64,000 nucleotides of DNA. It comes from Carbonatibacter sp965199245 (GTDB lineage: Bacteria; Pseudomonadota; Alphaproteobacteria; Kiloniellales; Kiloniellaceae). The stretch covers positions 434,001 through 498,000 of the forward strand of contig CBDAQP010000001.1 in NCBI GenBank assembly GCA_965199245.1, written 5' to 3'. The translations under genes and the position numbers were made by a program. Positions 53,014 through 62,821 of the stretch are shown here, piece after piece; within the stretch, counting starts at the first letter, position 1; each line of letters starts with the position of its first letter. The notes beneath the pieces were generated by a model, which ran no database searches, was not told the DNA's origin, and was given only the letters and a program-made list of their open reading frames with translations.

Positions 53014-53796
53014 TTAAGGTGACTTACCCGCCTGTGCCTGCATGGCAATGCTCGCGTCACTTTGGACGAGAGTGCGTGACAGTTGTGTAAACAGAGGAGA
53101 AATATCATCGTCTGTCACGGGGCTTCGCTCATTCGCCACAGAGGTTTCAAGCTGGCTGGCGATGTTTTCTGCTATGACATAAAAACGCGAAAGACTCGCA
53201 CCAACGTCAGCACGTAAACCAGACAAGGTCGCCTGCGCAGACAACACAGCAGAATGTGACTGCTCCGCCGACAAAGACGCCAGCCCCCCGAGGCTCAACC
53301 CACGCACAGAGGAATCAACGGGGGAAAAGAGAATGTCTTCCGACTGCGTCGCCACCCGAAAATAAACGGGCGACCCACCGCCCAACAGTTGCCGGGCATC
53401 AAACGTCGTTGTCTCCACAACGCGATCAACCGCAGAGAGAACATCCTGAACGCTCGCATCATCTCCAGGAAGACCCGTATCTGTATCTCCATCCCGTTGC
53501 GTCGGGGCAAACCGCTTCTCAAGACGGACGAGCAAATCACCAACACGCGCCAAGCCCGTATCCGCCATCTGCGACACGGACGCTCCCCGCGACACAACCG
53601 AGGCTACCTGGCGCAAAAAAGCGTTTTGAGCATTCACCCGCTGACCGGGAAGAGGGTGATCAGAATTCTGTGGCGACGTCTGCGGAGACCTCACCACCTG
53701 TCCTCCACCGGATAGCCGCCGAATGGAACTCAGCTGACTGCCCTGACTGCGTACAAAGATACCATCCAGACCACCTAAAGGAGCAATTTTTGACAC
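53014..53796 (-). CDS. Flagellin-like protein (uncertain)
   Basis: 260 residues. The middle ALxxID-type region SVQDVLSAVDRVVETTTFDARQLLGG (quoted across two parts: SVQDVLSAVDRVVE, TTFDARQLLGG) resembles the N-terminal D0/D1 helices of flagellins, and ADVGASLSRFYVIAENI with SDASIAMQAQAG resembles the C-terminal ones. The first 60 residues are unlike flagellin. No other flagellar genes are near. It could be a divergent flagellin, a hook-associated protein or an unrelated coiled protein. Confidence 0.5.
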   Translation of the reverse strand: MSKIAPLGGLDGIFVRSQGSQLSSIRRLSGGGQVVRSPQTSPQNSDHPLPGQRVNAQNAFLRQVASVVSRGASVSQMADTGLARVGDLLVRLEKRFAPTQRDGDTDTGLPGDDASVQDVLSAVDRVVETTTFDARQLLGGGSPVYFRVATQSEDILFSPVDSSVRGLSLGGLASLSAEQSHSAVLSAQATLSGLRADVGASLSRFYVIAENIASQLETSVANERSPVTDDDISPLFTQLSRTLVQSDASIAMQAQAGKSP

Positions 53797-53962
53797 AAGC
53801 CTTCACCAACGAAAGAGAACGCACCCCCTGACAAGCCAAAGACATAAAGCGAAAGGCTCAAACAACGGAGAACCGCCCGAATATAAAAGCACGACCTATG
53901 TATTTCGTCATAACCTCGATAGGCGATCAACCAAAATTATAAAAAACACAAAAAAGACCAAA

Positions 53963-56095
53963 TTACTGTCCAACAGTCCGCAGAGCGTCTTGAACCTCAT
54001 CTCTGGATAGAATTTCACTCAAAACGACTCCTTCTGGTCGCGATGGCCCATAAACAATGTTAAACGGGATACCATAGCGGCCATTGGATTCTAAAAATGC
54101 TGTAATCAAAGGATCGGGTGTTGTCCAATCCGCGCGCATCAAAACAACGTCCTGCTGGGCAAACACACGTTGAACAACATCATCCTCTAGCACCAGTTTT
54201 TTATTGACCTGACAGGTCACGCACCAATCCGCCGTGACATCGACGAAAACCGTACGGCCCGCGTCAACCAATGGCGCAATCGCCTGTTCTTCAAAAACAA
54301 CCCAACCCGAGTCCGCGACCCGCTCAGGTGGGGTAGAGGGTACAAGGACGGGAAACAAAAGCACGAGAACAAAGACCAAAACAACTCCTCCCCGCTTTGC
54401 CCGCACCCTATGACGCAGAAACCACAGCACAAGCACAAGGGTCACGAGGGTTAAGCCCATCAGTCCAGCGACCCAAAGACCGGATTGCACCCGCACGATA
54501 AAAAGCAGCCACAGGGCTACTCCCCCTAGAGCCAGCCCCATGACCTGCTTCACACGCCCCATCCATGGCCCCGGTCTTGGAAGCAAACCTACCGACGCGG
54601 GGAAAAGCGCGACCAAGAGATAAGGCAACGCCATCCCAACCCCAAGGGCAGTAAAGATCGAAAAAATTTCGACATACCCCCCCGCCAAAGCAACGGCAAC
54701 AGAGGTTCCCAAAAAAGGGGCTGAACACGGCGTCGCCAACAGAGTCGCAAAAGCACCTGTTGCAAAATCCGATTTATAGCCCCGACCAGAAACCAGATTG
54801 CTTGCTCTTCCAGGGACATTGACATCAAAAAGACCAAAAAGATTTGCGGCAAAAAACACAGCCACAAAGGCCGTGAAACCAAGGAAGACGGGTTGTTGAA
54901 ACTGAATTCCCCATCCGATAGACAGCCCCAAAAATTTTAAAACAACAACCCCTAACGCCAGTATCCAGAAAGACACAAGTATCCCCGATGCGCTCACAAG
55001 CATAGATCCACGCGCCCGTATCCGCGCCACACCTGCCTTGTCCACCAGGGACAAAATTTTCAAAGACAGCACCGGAAGGACACAGGGCATAATGTTTAAA
55101 ATCAATCCCCCCAACAGCGCGACGAAAAAAATTCTGGCGTCTAAATCTACATCTACCCAAATAGAGCTTTCGGTACGCAAGCGAACGGTTTCGCGCCACT
55201 CCACACCACCGGAGTGCTGGGCATTCATATAGGTCAGGGTGATCTGCTTTCCTTCAAGAACGTGGTCGTCCTCAACAGCAGAGGTCTGGATGACAAAGCG
55301 ATAGCGGCCCGGAGCCTCCTGTTCAAAGACAGGCGGAGCGTAAGTAAAAGAAGGTGGGCCTTCGACCAGAATATCACTTCCGGCAGGCAGATCACCAGAG
55401 GCAAATTCAACCACGCCCCCCAGAGCCTGTCCCTGCACAAAGAGATCGCGGAACACCCCCCGGGCAGAGTCCTGTTTTTGCGGTACGGTGGCAAGGGCCG
55501 CATCAATCAAGGCGGCATCTCCCGAGGTAACGCGTTCCCCCGGCTGGAGTGTTGTTTCAAAAAAATTGGAATAGGGAATACAAACCGTTTCACAGATTAA
55601 ATAATTCACACGCACCCGCAGCGTCAAAGGCTGGCGGGAGTCTTCCGCCCTGACAACAAGGGGGAACAAAATCCGCTCAGCGTAGCCAAATGTCTCCAGC
55701 CCAAAGAGAGTAAAGCGATGGGGCGCAGGCCAAAGAATATCGAGACTTTTGACGTTTTCGCTACGAGACCAATCCACAGAAAGCGGAAACCCGGCCGCAC
55801 CGGGGGAGCGCCAATAGGTTTTCCACCCTGCGCGAAAAACCTGCTCCAAACCGAAAACAACCACCCCCTGCCCCAAGCTGTCACGATCACGGATCAAACG
55901 CACAGAAAGCTCACCCATATCCTGCCAGTCTGATCCAGACGATTGACTCAAGGGCAGAGTTAAAGGGGGAGACGATAACGACGTAGAGTGCGCTTGTCCC
56001 AAAGGGAAAAGAAAGCAAACAAACACGAGATAAACAGTTAAAAGAACAGGGAATCGCAAAAGGATTAATCCGATCAATAACAGGGATAAAGACAA
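53963..56095 (-). CDS. Thiol:disulfide interchange protein (DsbD/ScsB family)
   Basis: 710 residues. N-terminal signal/anchor (about 12-35), a periplasmic domain to about residue 310 with the YLICETVCIPY cysteine pair, a central DsbD-type membrane domain of about eight helices (MPCVLPVLSLK and ATPCSAPFLG carry the two transport cysteines), and a C-terminal thioredoxin-like domain with the active site C-V-T-C (about 624-627). Moves reducing power from the cytoplasm to the periplasm. The long N-terminal domain resembles ScsB (copper-tolerance) proteins more than E. coli DsbD (inference). Confidence 0.9.
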   Translation of the reverse strand: MSLSLLLIGLILLRFPVLLTVYLVFVCFLFPLGQAHSTSLSSPPLTLPLSQSSGSDWQDMGELSVRLIRDRDSLGQGVVVFGLEQVFRAGWKTYWRSPGAAGFPLSVDWSRSENVKSLDILWPAPHRFTLFGLETFGYAERILFPLVVRAEDSRQPLTLRVRVNYLICETVCIPYSNFFETTLQPGERVTSGDAALIDAALATVPQKQDSARGVFRDLFVQGQALGGVVEFASGDLPAGSDILVEGPPSFTYAPPVFEQEAPGRYRFVIQTSAVEDDHVLEGKQITLTYMNAQHSGGVEWRETVRLRTESSIWVDVDLDARIFFVALLGGLILNIMPCVLPVLSLKILSLVDKAGVARIRARGSMLVSASGILVSFWILALGVVVLKFLGLSIGWGIQFQQPVFLGFTAFVAVFFAANLFGLFDVNVPGRASNLVSGRGYKSDFATGAFATLLATPCSAPFLGTSVAVALAGGYVEIFSIFTALGVGMALPYLLVALFPASVGLLPRPGPWMGRVKQVMGLALGGVALWLLFIVRVQSGLWVAGLMGLTLVTLVLVLWFLRHRVRAKRGGVVLVFVLVLLFPVLVPSTPPERVADSGWVVFEEQAIAPLVDAGRTVFVDVTADWCVTCQVNKKLVLEDDVVQRVFAQQDVVLMRADWTTPDPLITAFLESNGRYGIPFNIVYGPSRPEGVVLSEILSRDEVQDALRTVGQ

Positions 56096-56233
56096 CGGGT
56101 TATCGTCTCATTGAACCTAAACCGCTTTCTTGCACAGTCAAGCCGAACAACAAAAGCGTCTTGTTTTAAGGTGGGGGTTTGACTATCTAGAGCAACATAA
56201 TATATTCCCCCTTTTTTCTCAAAAAGGCTCACG

Positions 56234-56824
56234 ATGCACCCTCATCGCCCCTTCACAGATCATCTATCTTCCCTGCGCGGCAAACTTTTGATTGCCATGC
56301 CGCAGATGTCAGACACCGCCTTCGCCGAAACAGTGATCTGTTTGTGCGAACACAACGCAGACGGCGCAATGGGGCTGGTCATCAACAAGGAATTTGAGTC
56401 TGTCTCCCTATCCGCAGTGATGGAACAGCTTGACATCACAGAACGCGAAGAAAACCGTCTTTCAGACGTTTATGTCGGCGCAGGAGGGCCTGTTCAACAG
56501 ACGCACGGATTTATCCTCCATAGTGTTGACTATATTCGCGATGAAAGCCGCCGCATTTGTGCTGATTTTGCCCTCAGCACAACCCGCGAGGTCCTGGGAG
56601 ACATCGCCACAGGGCGCGGGCCAGAGTCCTGGCTCGTCACCCTGGGCTATGCGGGCTGGGCTGCCCATCAGCTTGATCGCGAAATTCAGGAAAACGGCTG
56701 GCTTATTGTCGATGCAGATCGGGATTTACTGTTCAATTTGCCACGCTCTGCTGTCTGGACAGCCGCCCTCGACAAATTGGGCGTGGCTCCAGAACTGTTG
56801 TCTCCGCAGGCGGGCCACGCCTAG
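56234..56824 (+). CDS. YqgE/AlgH family protein (DUF179)
   Basis: 196 residues. LRGKLLIAMPQMSDTAFAETV near the N-terminus (quoted in part: LLIAMPQMSDTAFAE), GAMGLVINKE, GGPVQQTHGFILHS and GYAGWAAHQLDREI are the family's conserved blocks. The biochemical role of this widespread family is not settled. Stands between the convergent/divergent DsbD-like and GNAT genes; its 3' end overlaps the GNAT stop by four bases. Confidence 0.92.
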   Translation: MHPHRPFTDHLSSLRGKLLIAMPQMSDTAFAETVICLCEHNADGAMGLVINKEFESVSLSAVMEQLDITEREENRLSDVYVGAGGPVQQTHGFILHSVDYIRDESRRICADFALSTTREVLGDIATGRGPESWLVTLGYAGWAAHQLDREIQENGWLIVDADRDLLFNLPRSAVWTAALDKLGVAPELLSPQAGHA

Positions 56825-57462
56825 CCCCCGCCAAAATTCTGCAAAGCTTCAGAAAACGAAGACTCACCTGAACCTCTGCGCCAGTTATCATCGTGCAGAA
56901 GACCAAAGGTCATGTGATCTTCCCACCGACCATTGATTTTCAGATATTGTCGTGCCAGCCCCTCTACCCGAAAGCCCGCCCTCACCAACACGGCTTGACT
57001 GGCCTTGTTTGACGGCAGACAGGCGGCCTGAACCCTGTGAAGATTTAAGGTTTCAAAGGCAAAGCGCAACACAATGGGCAAGGCGTTCTTCATATAGCCC
57101 TGCCCCGCATAGGGTTTACCCATCCAATAGCCCACTGTTGCCCGCCGTGATGCACCCCGATTGACTCGGCCAAGGGTAATCCCCCCCAAAAGCGTCCGGG
57201 TTTGTGCACAAAAAATAAAAAAGCTATAGCTACACCCTGCCTGCCAATTTTCCCGCCAAGCCCCGAGCCTGCGCCGAAAGGCCCGGCGGGTCAGTGCATC
57301 AGAGGGCCAGGTCGGTTCCCACGGAACCAAAAAATCACGACTGAGCCGCCTGATCTCTTCCCACTGCGAAAAATCAGAGTCCACAGGTGTACGCAGATAG
57401 ACGCGAGGGGCCACCAAACGAACAGTGCGCATTGGATACGGGGTATAGAAAAAATCAAACAC
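56821..57462 (-). CDS. GNAT-family N-acetyltransferase (RimJ-like)
   Basis: 213 residues. TVRLVAPRVYLRTPVDSDFSQW start, the acetyl-CoA loop region VGYWMGKPYAGQGYMKNAL (Q/R-x-x-G-x-A/G variant GQGYMK) and the late NKASQAVLVRAGFRVEG are typical of RimJ/RimL enzymes that acetylate ribosomal or other N-termini. Ten bases after the M16 peptidase gene on the same strand, in the conserved thrC-M16-GNAT order. Confidence 0.9.
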   Translation of the reverse strand: MFDFFYTPYPMRTVRLVAPRVYLRTPVDSDFSQWEEIRRLSRDFLVPWEPTWPSDALTRRAFRRRLGAWRENWQAGCSYSFFIFCAQTRTLLGGITLGRVNRGASRRATVGYWMGKPYAGQGYMKNALPIVLRFAFETLNLHRVQAACLPSNKASQAVLVRAGFRVEGLARQYLKINGRWEDHMTFGLLHDDNWRRGSGESSFSEALQNFGGG

Positions 57463-57471
57463 CGGGAAACA

Positions 57472-58722
57472 TCAAACCACAAAAAGCGGGGCCAGATCAT
57501 CGTCCAGTGCCGATAGAGGGCCGAGGGCCGCCACCGTTGGAACAGAAGACAGCACACGCCGGGCCATCGCCCGCATTCTATCGGGATCAACTGCATCAAT
57601 TTCGCGCACAATATCGTCCGTTGAGAGATGTCGCCCAAAAACCAATAGCTGCTGGGCCAGCTGTTCACAGCGCACGGATGTACTTTCACGCCCCATCAAC
57701 AAAGATGCCTTGAGCTGGGCGCGGGCGCGGGACAGTTCGCGCAGGTCAGGACGTTCAAGCGACTGATGCAGGACAGAAGCCACAGCCGGAACCAGCTCCG
57801 CCAACTGTGTCTCCCCTGTTCCCGCATAAACACCAAACAAACCGGAATCGACAAAGGAAGACGCAAAAGAATAAACGCTGTAGGCCAAACCGCGCTCTTC
57901 GCGAATATCCTGAAACAAACGCGACGACATACCGCCCCCCAACAGGGTCGAATAGATATGGGTCGCATAGTAATCGGGATCATCAAAGGCAACAGCTTCA
58001 AAGCCAATGAGAATATGGGCCTGATCCAATGCGCGCTCCTGGCGAAAATCGCCGCCTGTATAACGCGCGTTCACCCGCTGGGGCGGTTGGCCTGCGGGCA
58101 AATCGCCAAAATGGTCTTCGACCAGCGTCACAAAATCAGCATGTCTTATCTGCCCTGCGGCGCAGAGGATCATGGTTTGACTGCCATAGCGGGACAAACA
58201 ATCCACCAGATCATCCCGGGATAAGCTGGAGACAACCTCGGCAGGCCCCAGCACAGATCGCCCCAAAGCCTGTTGATCGTAGGCACGGGCCTGAAAATAA
58301 TCAAAAATCACATCATCCGGCGTATCATTGACCTGTCCGATTTCTTGTAAAACAACTTGGCGTTCGCGCTGGATTTCCTGGTCATTGAAAACAGAATTTT
58401 GCAGAATATCGGCGATTGTATCAACCGCCAACGGCACATCACCCGCCAAAACACGGGCATAAAAGGCCGTGCTTTCGCGACTGGTCCAGGCATTCAACTG
58501 ACCACCGACTGATTCAATTTCTTCGGCAATATCAAATGCTGTCCGACGGCGCGTTCCCTTGAACACCATGTGTTCGAGGAAATGAGCAATACCGTTGACC
58601 GTCCTCCCTTCATCGCGTGCTCCAACCCCGATCCACGCCCCCAAAGTCACCGTTTCAACAGAGGGAATAAAATCAGTCGCCACCCGCAAACCATTGGCAA
58701 GGGTTGAAATCTGAACTGTCAT
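57472..58722 (-). CDS. M16-family zinc metallopeptidase (processing-peptidase-like)
   Basis: 416 residues. Inverted zinc motif H47-F-L-E50-H51 (IAHFLEHMVFKG) and distal Glu in the NDQEIQRERQVVLQEI helix; C-terminal half with RGLAYSVYSF. Related to mitochondrial processing peptidase beta. ATG 58722 is chosen where similarity begins (TVQISTLANGLRV); the longer frame upstream has no family features. Transcribed after thrC. Confidence 0.93.
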   Translation of the reverse strand: MTVQISTLANGLRVATDFIPSVETVTLGAWIGVGARDEGRTVNGIAHFLEHMVFKGTRRRTAFDIAEEIESVGGQLNAWTSRESTAFYARVLAGDVPLAVDTIADILQNSVFNDQEIQRERQVVLQEIGQVNDTPDDVIFDYFQARAYDQQALGRSVLGPAEVVSSLSRDDLVDCLSRYGSQTMILCAAGQIRHADFVTLVEDHFGDLPAGQPPQRVNARYTGGDFRQERALDQAHILIGFEAVAFDDPDYYATHIYSTLLGGGMSSRLFQDIREERGLAYSVYSFASSFVDSGLFGVYAGTGETQLAELVPAVASVLHQSLERPDLRELSRARAQLKASLLMGRESTSVRCEQLAQQLLVFGRHLSTDDIVREIDAVDPDRMRAMARRVLSSVPTVAALGPLSALDDDLAPLFVV

Positions 58723-58759
58723 CGGACATCCGGCTTTCGTTTGGTGAAAAGGAAAAAGA

Positions 58760-60157
58760 TCATCGATTGCGCCTGTGTGATAAAATAAACGCCTTGAGAT
58801 CATCAAGATTACTGTCCACCACCTCAAAAAATTCTGGGCGGTCAAAAAGGTCTTGTAAATGCACAGGGAGCACAGGGTGAAGACCAGAAGCTTTTTTGAC
58901 CGTATCGGGAAATTTAGCCGGGTGTGCAGTGGCCATGCAGACCATGGGTGCCCCAGAGTCATCATGTTTTTCCTGCGCGGCGGCAACGGCAATGACCGCA
59001 TGGGGATCAAGTAAAATTCCCGCAGTGTCATGATAATGACGAATAGCGGCGAGTGTTTCGTCATCCGAGAGGCAAAAACCATCAAAAAGACGGCGCAGGG
59101 AATGAAGTTGCTGTTCCGTAATGGAAAAAGTTCCCTTTTGGCGAAAATCGCTCATGGCTACCGCCACCGCATCCCCATCACGCCCTAACACATCAAAAAG
59201 CAACCGCTCGAAATTGCTGGAGATCTGAATATCCATCGACGGTGACAGGCTGGGCTGGACACTTTCCATCGTCATGGCCCCGGTTGCGAAAAACCGCGTG
59301 AGAATATCATTGCGGTTCGAGGCCACAATCAACCGGGAAATCGGCAAGCCCATCCGCCCGGCGGCATAGGCGGCAAAAACATTGCCAAAATTACCAGTCG
59401 GCACCGAAAACCCGATCGGACGATCCGGTGCGCCCAAAGCAACACCTGCGAAAAAGTAATAGGCAATCTGGGCCATAATCCGTGCCCAGTTAATGGAATT
59501 AACCGCCGACAGTCGAACGATCCGGCGAAAAGACTGATCGCGAAACATAGCCTTGACATGATCTTGACAGTCATCAAAATCGCCGTGAATGGCGATGTTA
59601 AACACATTATCAGCGCACACTGTCGTCATCTGGCGACGTTGAACGTCAGACACACGATGATGGGGATGCAGAATAAAGATGCTAATGTTTTCCCGGTCGC
59701 GACAAGCTTCAATCGCCGCCGACCCCGTATCGCCGGAAGTCGCTCCGACAATCACAGCCCGTTCCCCCCGCTTTTTCAAAATCAAATCAAACAAACGCCC
59801 CAGCATCTGCAAGGCAAAATCCTTAAACGCCAGCGTCGGCCCATGGAACAGCTCCATTACCCAGAAGCGCGAGTCAATTTGTCTGAGCGGCGCAACAGCG
59901 CAATGGCGAAAGCCCGCATAGCTTTCACGGATCAAGATCATTAGCTCATTGTCAGAAATCACATCACCGACAAAGGGACGCACGACGCGAAAGACAACAT
60001 CCACATAGGGCAAGCCCGCCATGGCCCGCAACTCCTGTGCAGAAAATTCGGGCCAGACCTGCGGCAGGTAAAGCCCGCCGTCCTCTGCCAATCCTGCAAG
60101 GAGAACATCATCAAATGAAAGAACCGGAGCTTTGCCGCGTGTGGAGATATAACGCAT
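58760..60157 (-). CDS. thrC: Threonine synthase
   Basis: 465 residues, PLP fold-type II. Makes threonine from O-phosphohomoserine. N-terminal MRYISTRGKAPVLSFDDVLL, PLP lysine in LAFKDFALQMLG, phosphate loop GATSGDTGSAA, and FSVPTGNFGNVFAAY. First gene of the thrC-M16-GNAT group, 38 bases before the peptidase. Confidence 0.96.
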   Translation of the reverse strand: MRYISTRGKAPVLSFDDVLLAGLAEDGGLYLPQVWPEFSAQELRAMAGLPYVDVVFRVVRPFVGDVISDNELMILIRESYAGFRHCAVAPLRQIDSRFWVMELFHGPTLAFKDFALQMLGRLFDLILKKRGERAVIVGATSGDTGSAAIEACRDRENISIFILHPHHRVSDVQRRQMTTVCADNVFNIAIHGDFDDCQDHVKAMFRDQSFRRIVRLSAVNSINWARIMAQIAYYFFAGVALGAPDRPIGFSVPTGNFGNVFAAYAAGRMGLPISRLIVASNRNDILTRFFATGAMTMESVQPSLSPSMDIQISSNFERLLFDVLGRDGDAVAVAMSDFRQKGTFSITEQQLHSLRRLFDGFCLSDDETLAAIRHYHDTAGILLDPHAVIAVAAAQEKHDDSGAPMVCMATAHPAKFPDTVKKASGLHPVLPVHLQDLFDRPEFFEVVDSNLDDLKAFILSHRRNR

Positions 60158-60248
60158 GACAGTGTGTCCTCAAAGGTCATCTTTGACCTGTCCCTGACAC
60201 GCGCGGCCCCGCCTGTCAATAACAAGGCCCCGTCTATCAAGGGTTTGT

Positions 60249-61742
60249 TTATTGGCTGTTCAGATAGCGTGCCTTTAAATGTGCTTGAAAAACGGAGGGA
60301 TCAAGCGAACGCCCCGTGACCTGTTGCAAAAGAACGTCTGTGCTTGTCAGAGATGCCTGCGAATGAATTTCACGGCCCAACCACGCCATGAGCGGTGCGA
60401 AATTGCCCTGACCAATCTGTGACAATAAGTCGGGATTGGCCCGGCGGGCTGCATCAAAAATCTGTGCCGCCGCCATCGCACCGAGGCTATAGGTCGGAAA
60501 ATAGCCCCAGGCCCCATCATACCAATGAATATCCTGTAAACAGCCCAGGCGGTCACAGGGCGGACGCAATCCCAAGAGGTGATCCATGCCATCATTCCAT
60601 GCCATCGGCAAATCGTCAGCGTCCATGTGTCCTTCGATCAAGGCCCGTTCAAGACGATAACGTAGTATCACATGCGCAGGGTATGTGATCTCATCAGCAT
60701 CAATACGAATAAAGCCCGGCGCGACCCGATTATTCAACGCCAACAAGTTTTCAGCCTCATAGGTCGGCCCGCTGACCCCCAAAATATCCTGAACTTTTCC
60801 CGCCAAAACTCCAATAAATTCCGCAGAGCGACAGGCCTGCATTTCCAATAACAACGACTGGCTTTCATGCAGAACCATCCCGCGCGGTGCACCAACAGGC
60901 TGGAGCCGCCAGTCTTTCGGCAATCCCCGTTCATACATGGCATGACCTGTTTCATGTAAAACCCCCAACAGGGCGGTTAAAAAATTTTCTTCGTCATAGC
61001 GGGTGGTCAAACGCACATCATCGGGCACGCCCCCACAAAAGGGATGCAGGGAACGATCAAGGCGTCCATGTTTGAAATCAAACCCCACAACCGCCATCAT
61101 CTCGCGTCCCAAGGCAACCTGTTTCTCTACAGGAAACGGCCCGCGCACTGGCAAAGGATCAGAACCCTGCGCCTCCATCACTTGCCCCAAAAAATCAGGA
61201 AAAAAATCGGCATAGTCATCAAAAATCACATCAATCTGTGCCGATGATCCCCCGGGTTCATAGGAGTCGAGCAAAGCATCATATGGCGAACAGCCAAAAA
61301 CTTCTGACTTGATGGCGGCTTCTTCACGCGACAATTCCAAAACCGTCCGCAGAGCGGGTAAAACAGCCTTAAAATCATCATCCCGACGCGCAAGCCGCCA
61401 CAACCCTTCACAGGTCTTGCAAGACCGGGTCATCCGCGTGACAAAGGCACTATCAAGTGCCGTTGCATGTTGCCAAATTCGGCGCATTTCACGCAAATTC
61501 GCCCCTTGCCAAAGGCTCAGGCTCCGGGCGTCGTCTTCGGCGGCGGCAAGCCAGTCACCAACCTCGGTGGCGGTCAACAGATCATGGCGAACCGCCGCCA
61601 GAACCACCAGCTGCTCCGTGCGAGCCGCCGCCCCGCCTTCGGGCATAATCGCCGCCATGTCCCACCCCAAAACACCCGCCGCTTCGCCCACGGCATTGAT
61701 CCGGTGAAAACGTGTTTCAAGCTTTTGATAGGCTGATGTCAT
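60249..61742 (-). CDS. M32-family carboxypeptidase (Taq type)
   Basis: 497 residues. Zinc motif H-E-T-G-H in LLHETGHAMYERGLP with downstream HESQSLLLEMQ as third-ligand region. Further family marks: DVRLTTRYDEENF and FIRIDADEITYPAHVILRY (short parts). Removes C-terminal residues from peptides in the cytoplasm. Single gene, 91 bases past thrC on the same strand. Confidence 0.94.
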   Translation of the reverse strand: MTSAYQKLETRFHRINAVGEAAGVLGWDMAAIMPEGGAAARTEQLVVLAAVRHDLLTATEVGDWLAAAEDDARSLSLWQGANLREMRRIWQHATALDSAFVTRMTRSCKTCEGLWRLARRDDDFKAVLPALRTVLELSREEAAIKSEVFGCSPYDALLDSYEPGGSSAQIDVIFDDYADFFPDFLGQVMEAQGSDPLPVRGPFPVEKQVALGREMMAVVGFDFKHGRLDRSLHPFCGGVPDDVRLTTRYDEENFLTALLGVLHETGHAMYERGLPKDWRLQPVGAPRGMVLHESQSLLLEMQACRSAEFIGVLAGKVQDILGVSGPTYEAENLLALNNRVAPGFIRIDADEITYPAHVILRYRLERALIEGHMDADDLPMAWNDGMDHLLGLRPPCDRLGCLQDIHWYDGAWGYFPTYSLGAMAAAQIFDAARRANPDLLSQIGQGNFAPLMAWLGREIHSQASLTSTDVLLQQVTGRSLDPSVFQAHLKARYLNSQ

Positions 61743-61820
61743 GGCCCGGTATCCTCCTCACGCACGCGCATCGATCAAGAATTTTGATGGTGGCACAAAT
61801 AACCAGCATAGCATGACTCA

Positions 61821-62723
61821 TCAAACTGTTTTATCGGGATCCTGCATGAAAATATCCGCCAAATTCCGGGCCGCCGTCCCTGGACGCAGGGGCTGTTGCT
61901 GTTGGCTCCGATCTGGTCGCCAACCAGCAAGATAAACCAGATCAAAAGAGGCCAGAATCCGCCCCTCCGCATCCGAAAAACGCTCCTGATAGCACTCTGC
62001 CGCTCTGAGCAGGGTTTGACGGCGTGTCATGGTTTTCCGCCGCGTCGTCACAGCATTTGTTTCCCCCATTCCCCGCAGGTCACGCATCAAGTCCCACGCC
62101 GACCCATAGCTTACAGACACAGACTCAACATCAGCCACGGGCAACGCAAACCCCGCGCGTTGCAACAATCCGCCTGCATCGCGCAAATCAACAAAAGGCG
62201 ACACCCGCGCAGAGGCCCCGCCTTCGCAATCCAGTTCAGCCGCGATCAAAACAGACCGCAATTCCCGCAAGGTCAGCCCCCCGAACAGCACCGCTAAAAA
62301 AAGACCATCGGGCTTTAAACAACGATTGGCCTGCACCAGCAAACCGGGCAAATCATTCACCCAATGGAGCGCGAGGTTGCTGATAATTAGATCAAATGTC
62401 CCCGCCGCAAAGGGCAAGCAATCGTTTTGTGCGATCACGCCACTCTGAGAAAAGGCCCCCAAAGGGGGATGAGAAAACGCCCCCAGCGGGGACAGTTCGA
62501 CCAAGGTTTCAATCCCCCCCCGACTGCCCAAGGTGTCGAACAAGACTCCATGACGTGCCCCAATCTCAAGGGCCAAGGGAAAAGAACGAGAAAAATCCAG
62601 CAAACGACCCACCAAAGACTCGGCTGTCGCGCGATGGAGAAAATCGTGCGCCCCAAAATTTGCCGCCGCGCGCCGCTGGTGTTTTAAAACCACCGCAGTG
62701 TCAAAAATCTGCGCCTGTGTCAT
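61821..62723 (-). CDS. SAM-dependent methyltransferase, NDUFAF5/BioC-like
   Basis: 300 residues. Class I methyltransferase: ALEIGARHGVLFDTLG as SAM-binding motif I, DLIISNLALHWVNDLPGLL as post-motif region. FDTAVVLKHQRRAAANF at the N-terminus and SYGSAWDLMRDLRGMGETNA mark the group related to mitochondrial NDUFAF5, which hydroxylates complex I; BioC is the alternative. Divergent from comF, as in other alphaproteobacteria. Confidence 0.85.
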   Translation of the reverse strand: MTQAQIFDTAVVLKHQRRAAANFGAHDFLHRATAESLVGRLLDFSRSFPLALEIGARHGVLFDTLGSRGGIETLVELSPLGAFSHPPLGAFSQSGVIAQNDCLPFAAGTFDLIISNLALHWVNDLPGLLVQANRCLKPDGLFLAVLFGGLTLRELRSVLIAAELDCEGGASARVSPFVDLRDAGGLLQRAGFALPVADVESVSVSYGSAWDLMRDLRGMGETNAVTTRRKTMTRRQTLLRAAECYQERFSDAEGRILASFDLVYLAGWRPDRSQQQQPLRPGTAARNLADIFMQDPDKTV

Positions 62724-62821
62724 GGAAATCCCTTACAAAAGTCTGTTCTTTAAGACGCGAAAGCCGCACAATCACGCTTGGCATCCTGCCCGAATATTGA
62801 CCCAGTAAACAAAACAGTCTC

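Noticed and set aside
53256..53831. Plus-strand gene opposite the flagellin-like gene
   Set aside because: Low-complexity composition (Pro, Arg, Gln, His) typical of an antisense frame; no ribosome site.
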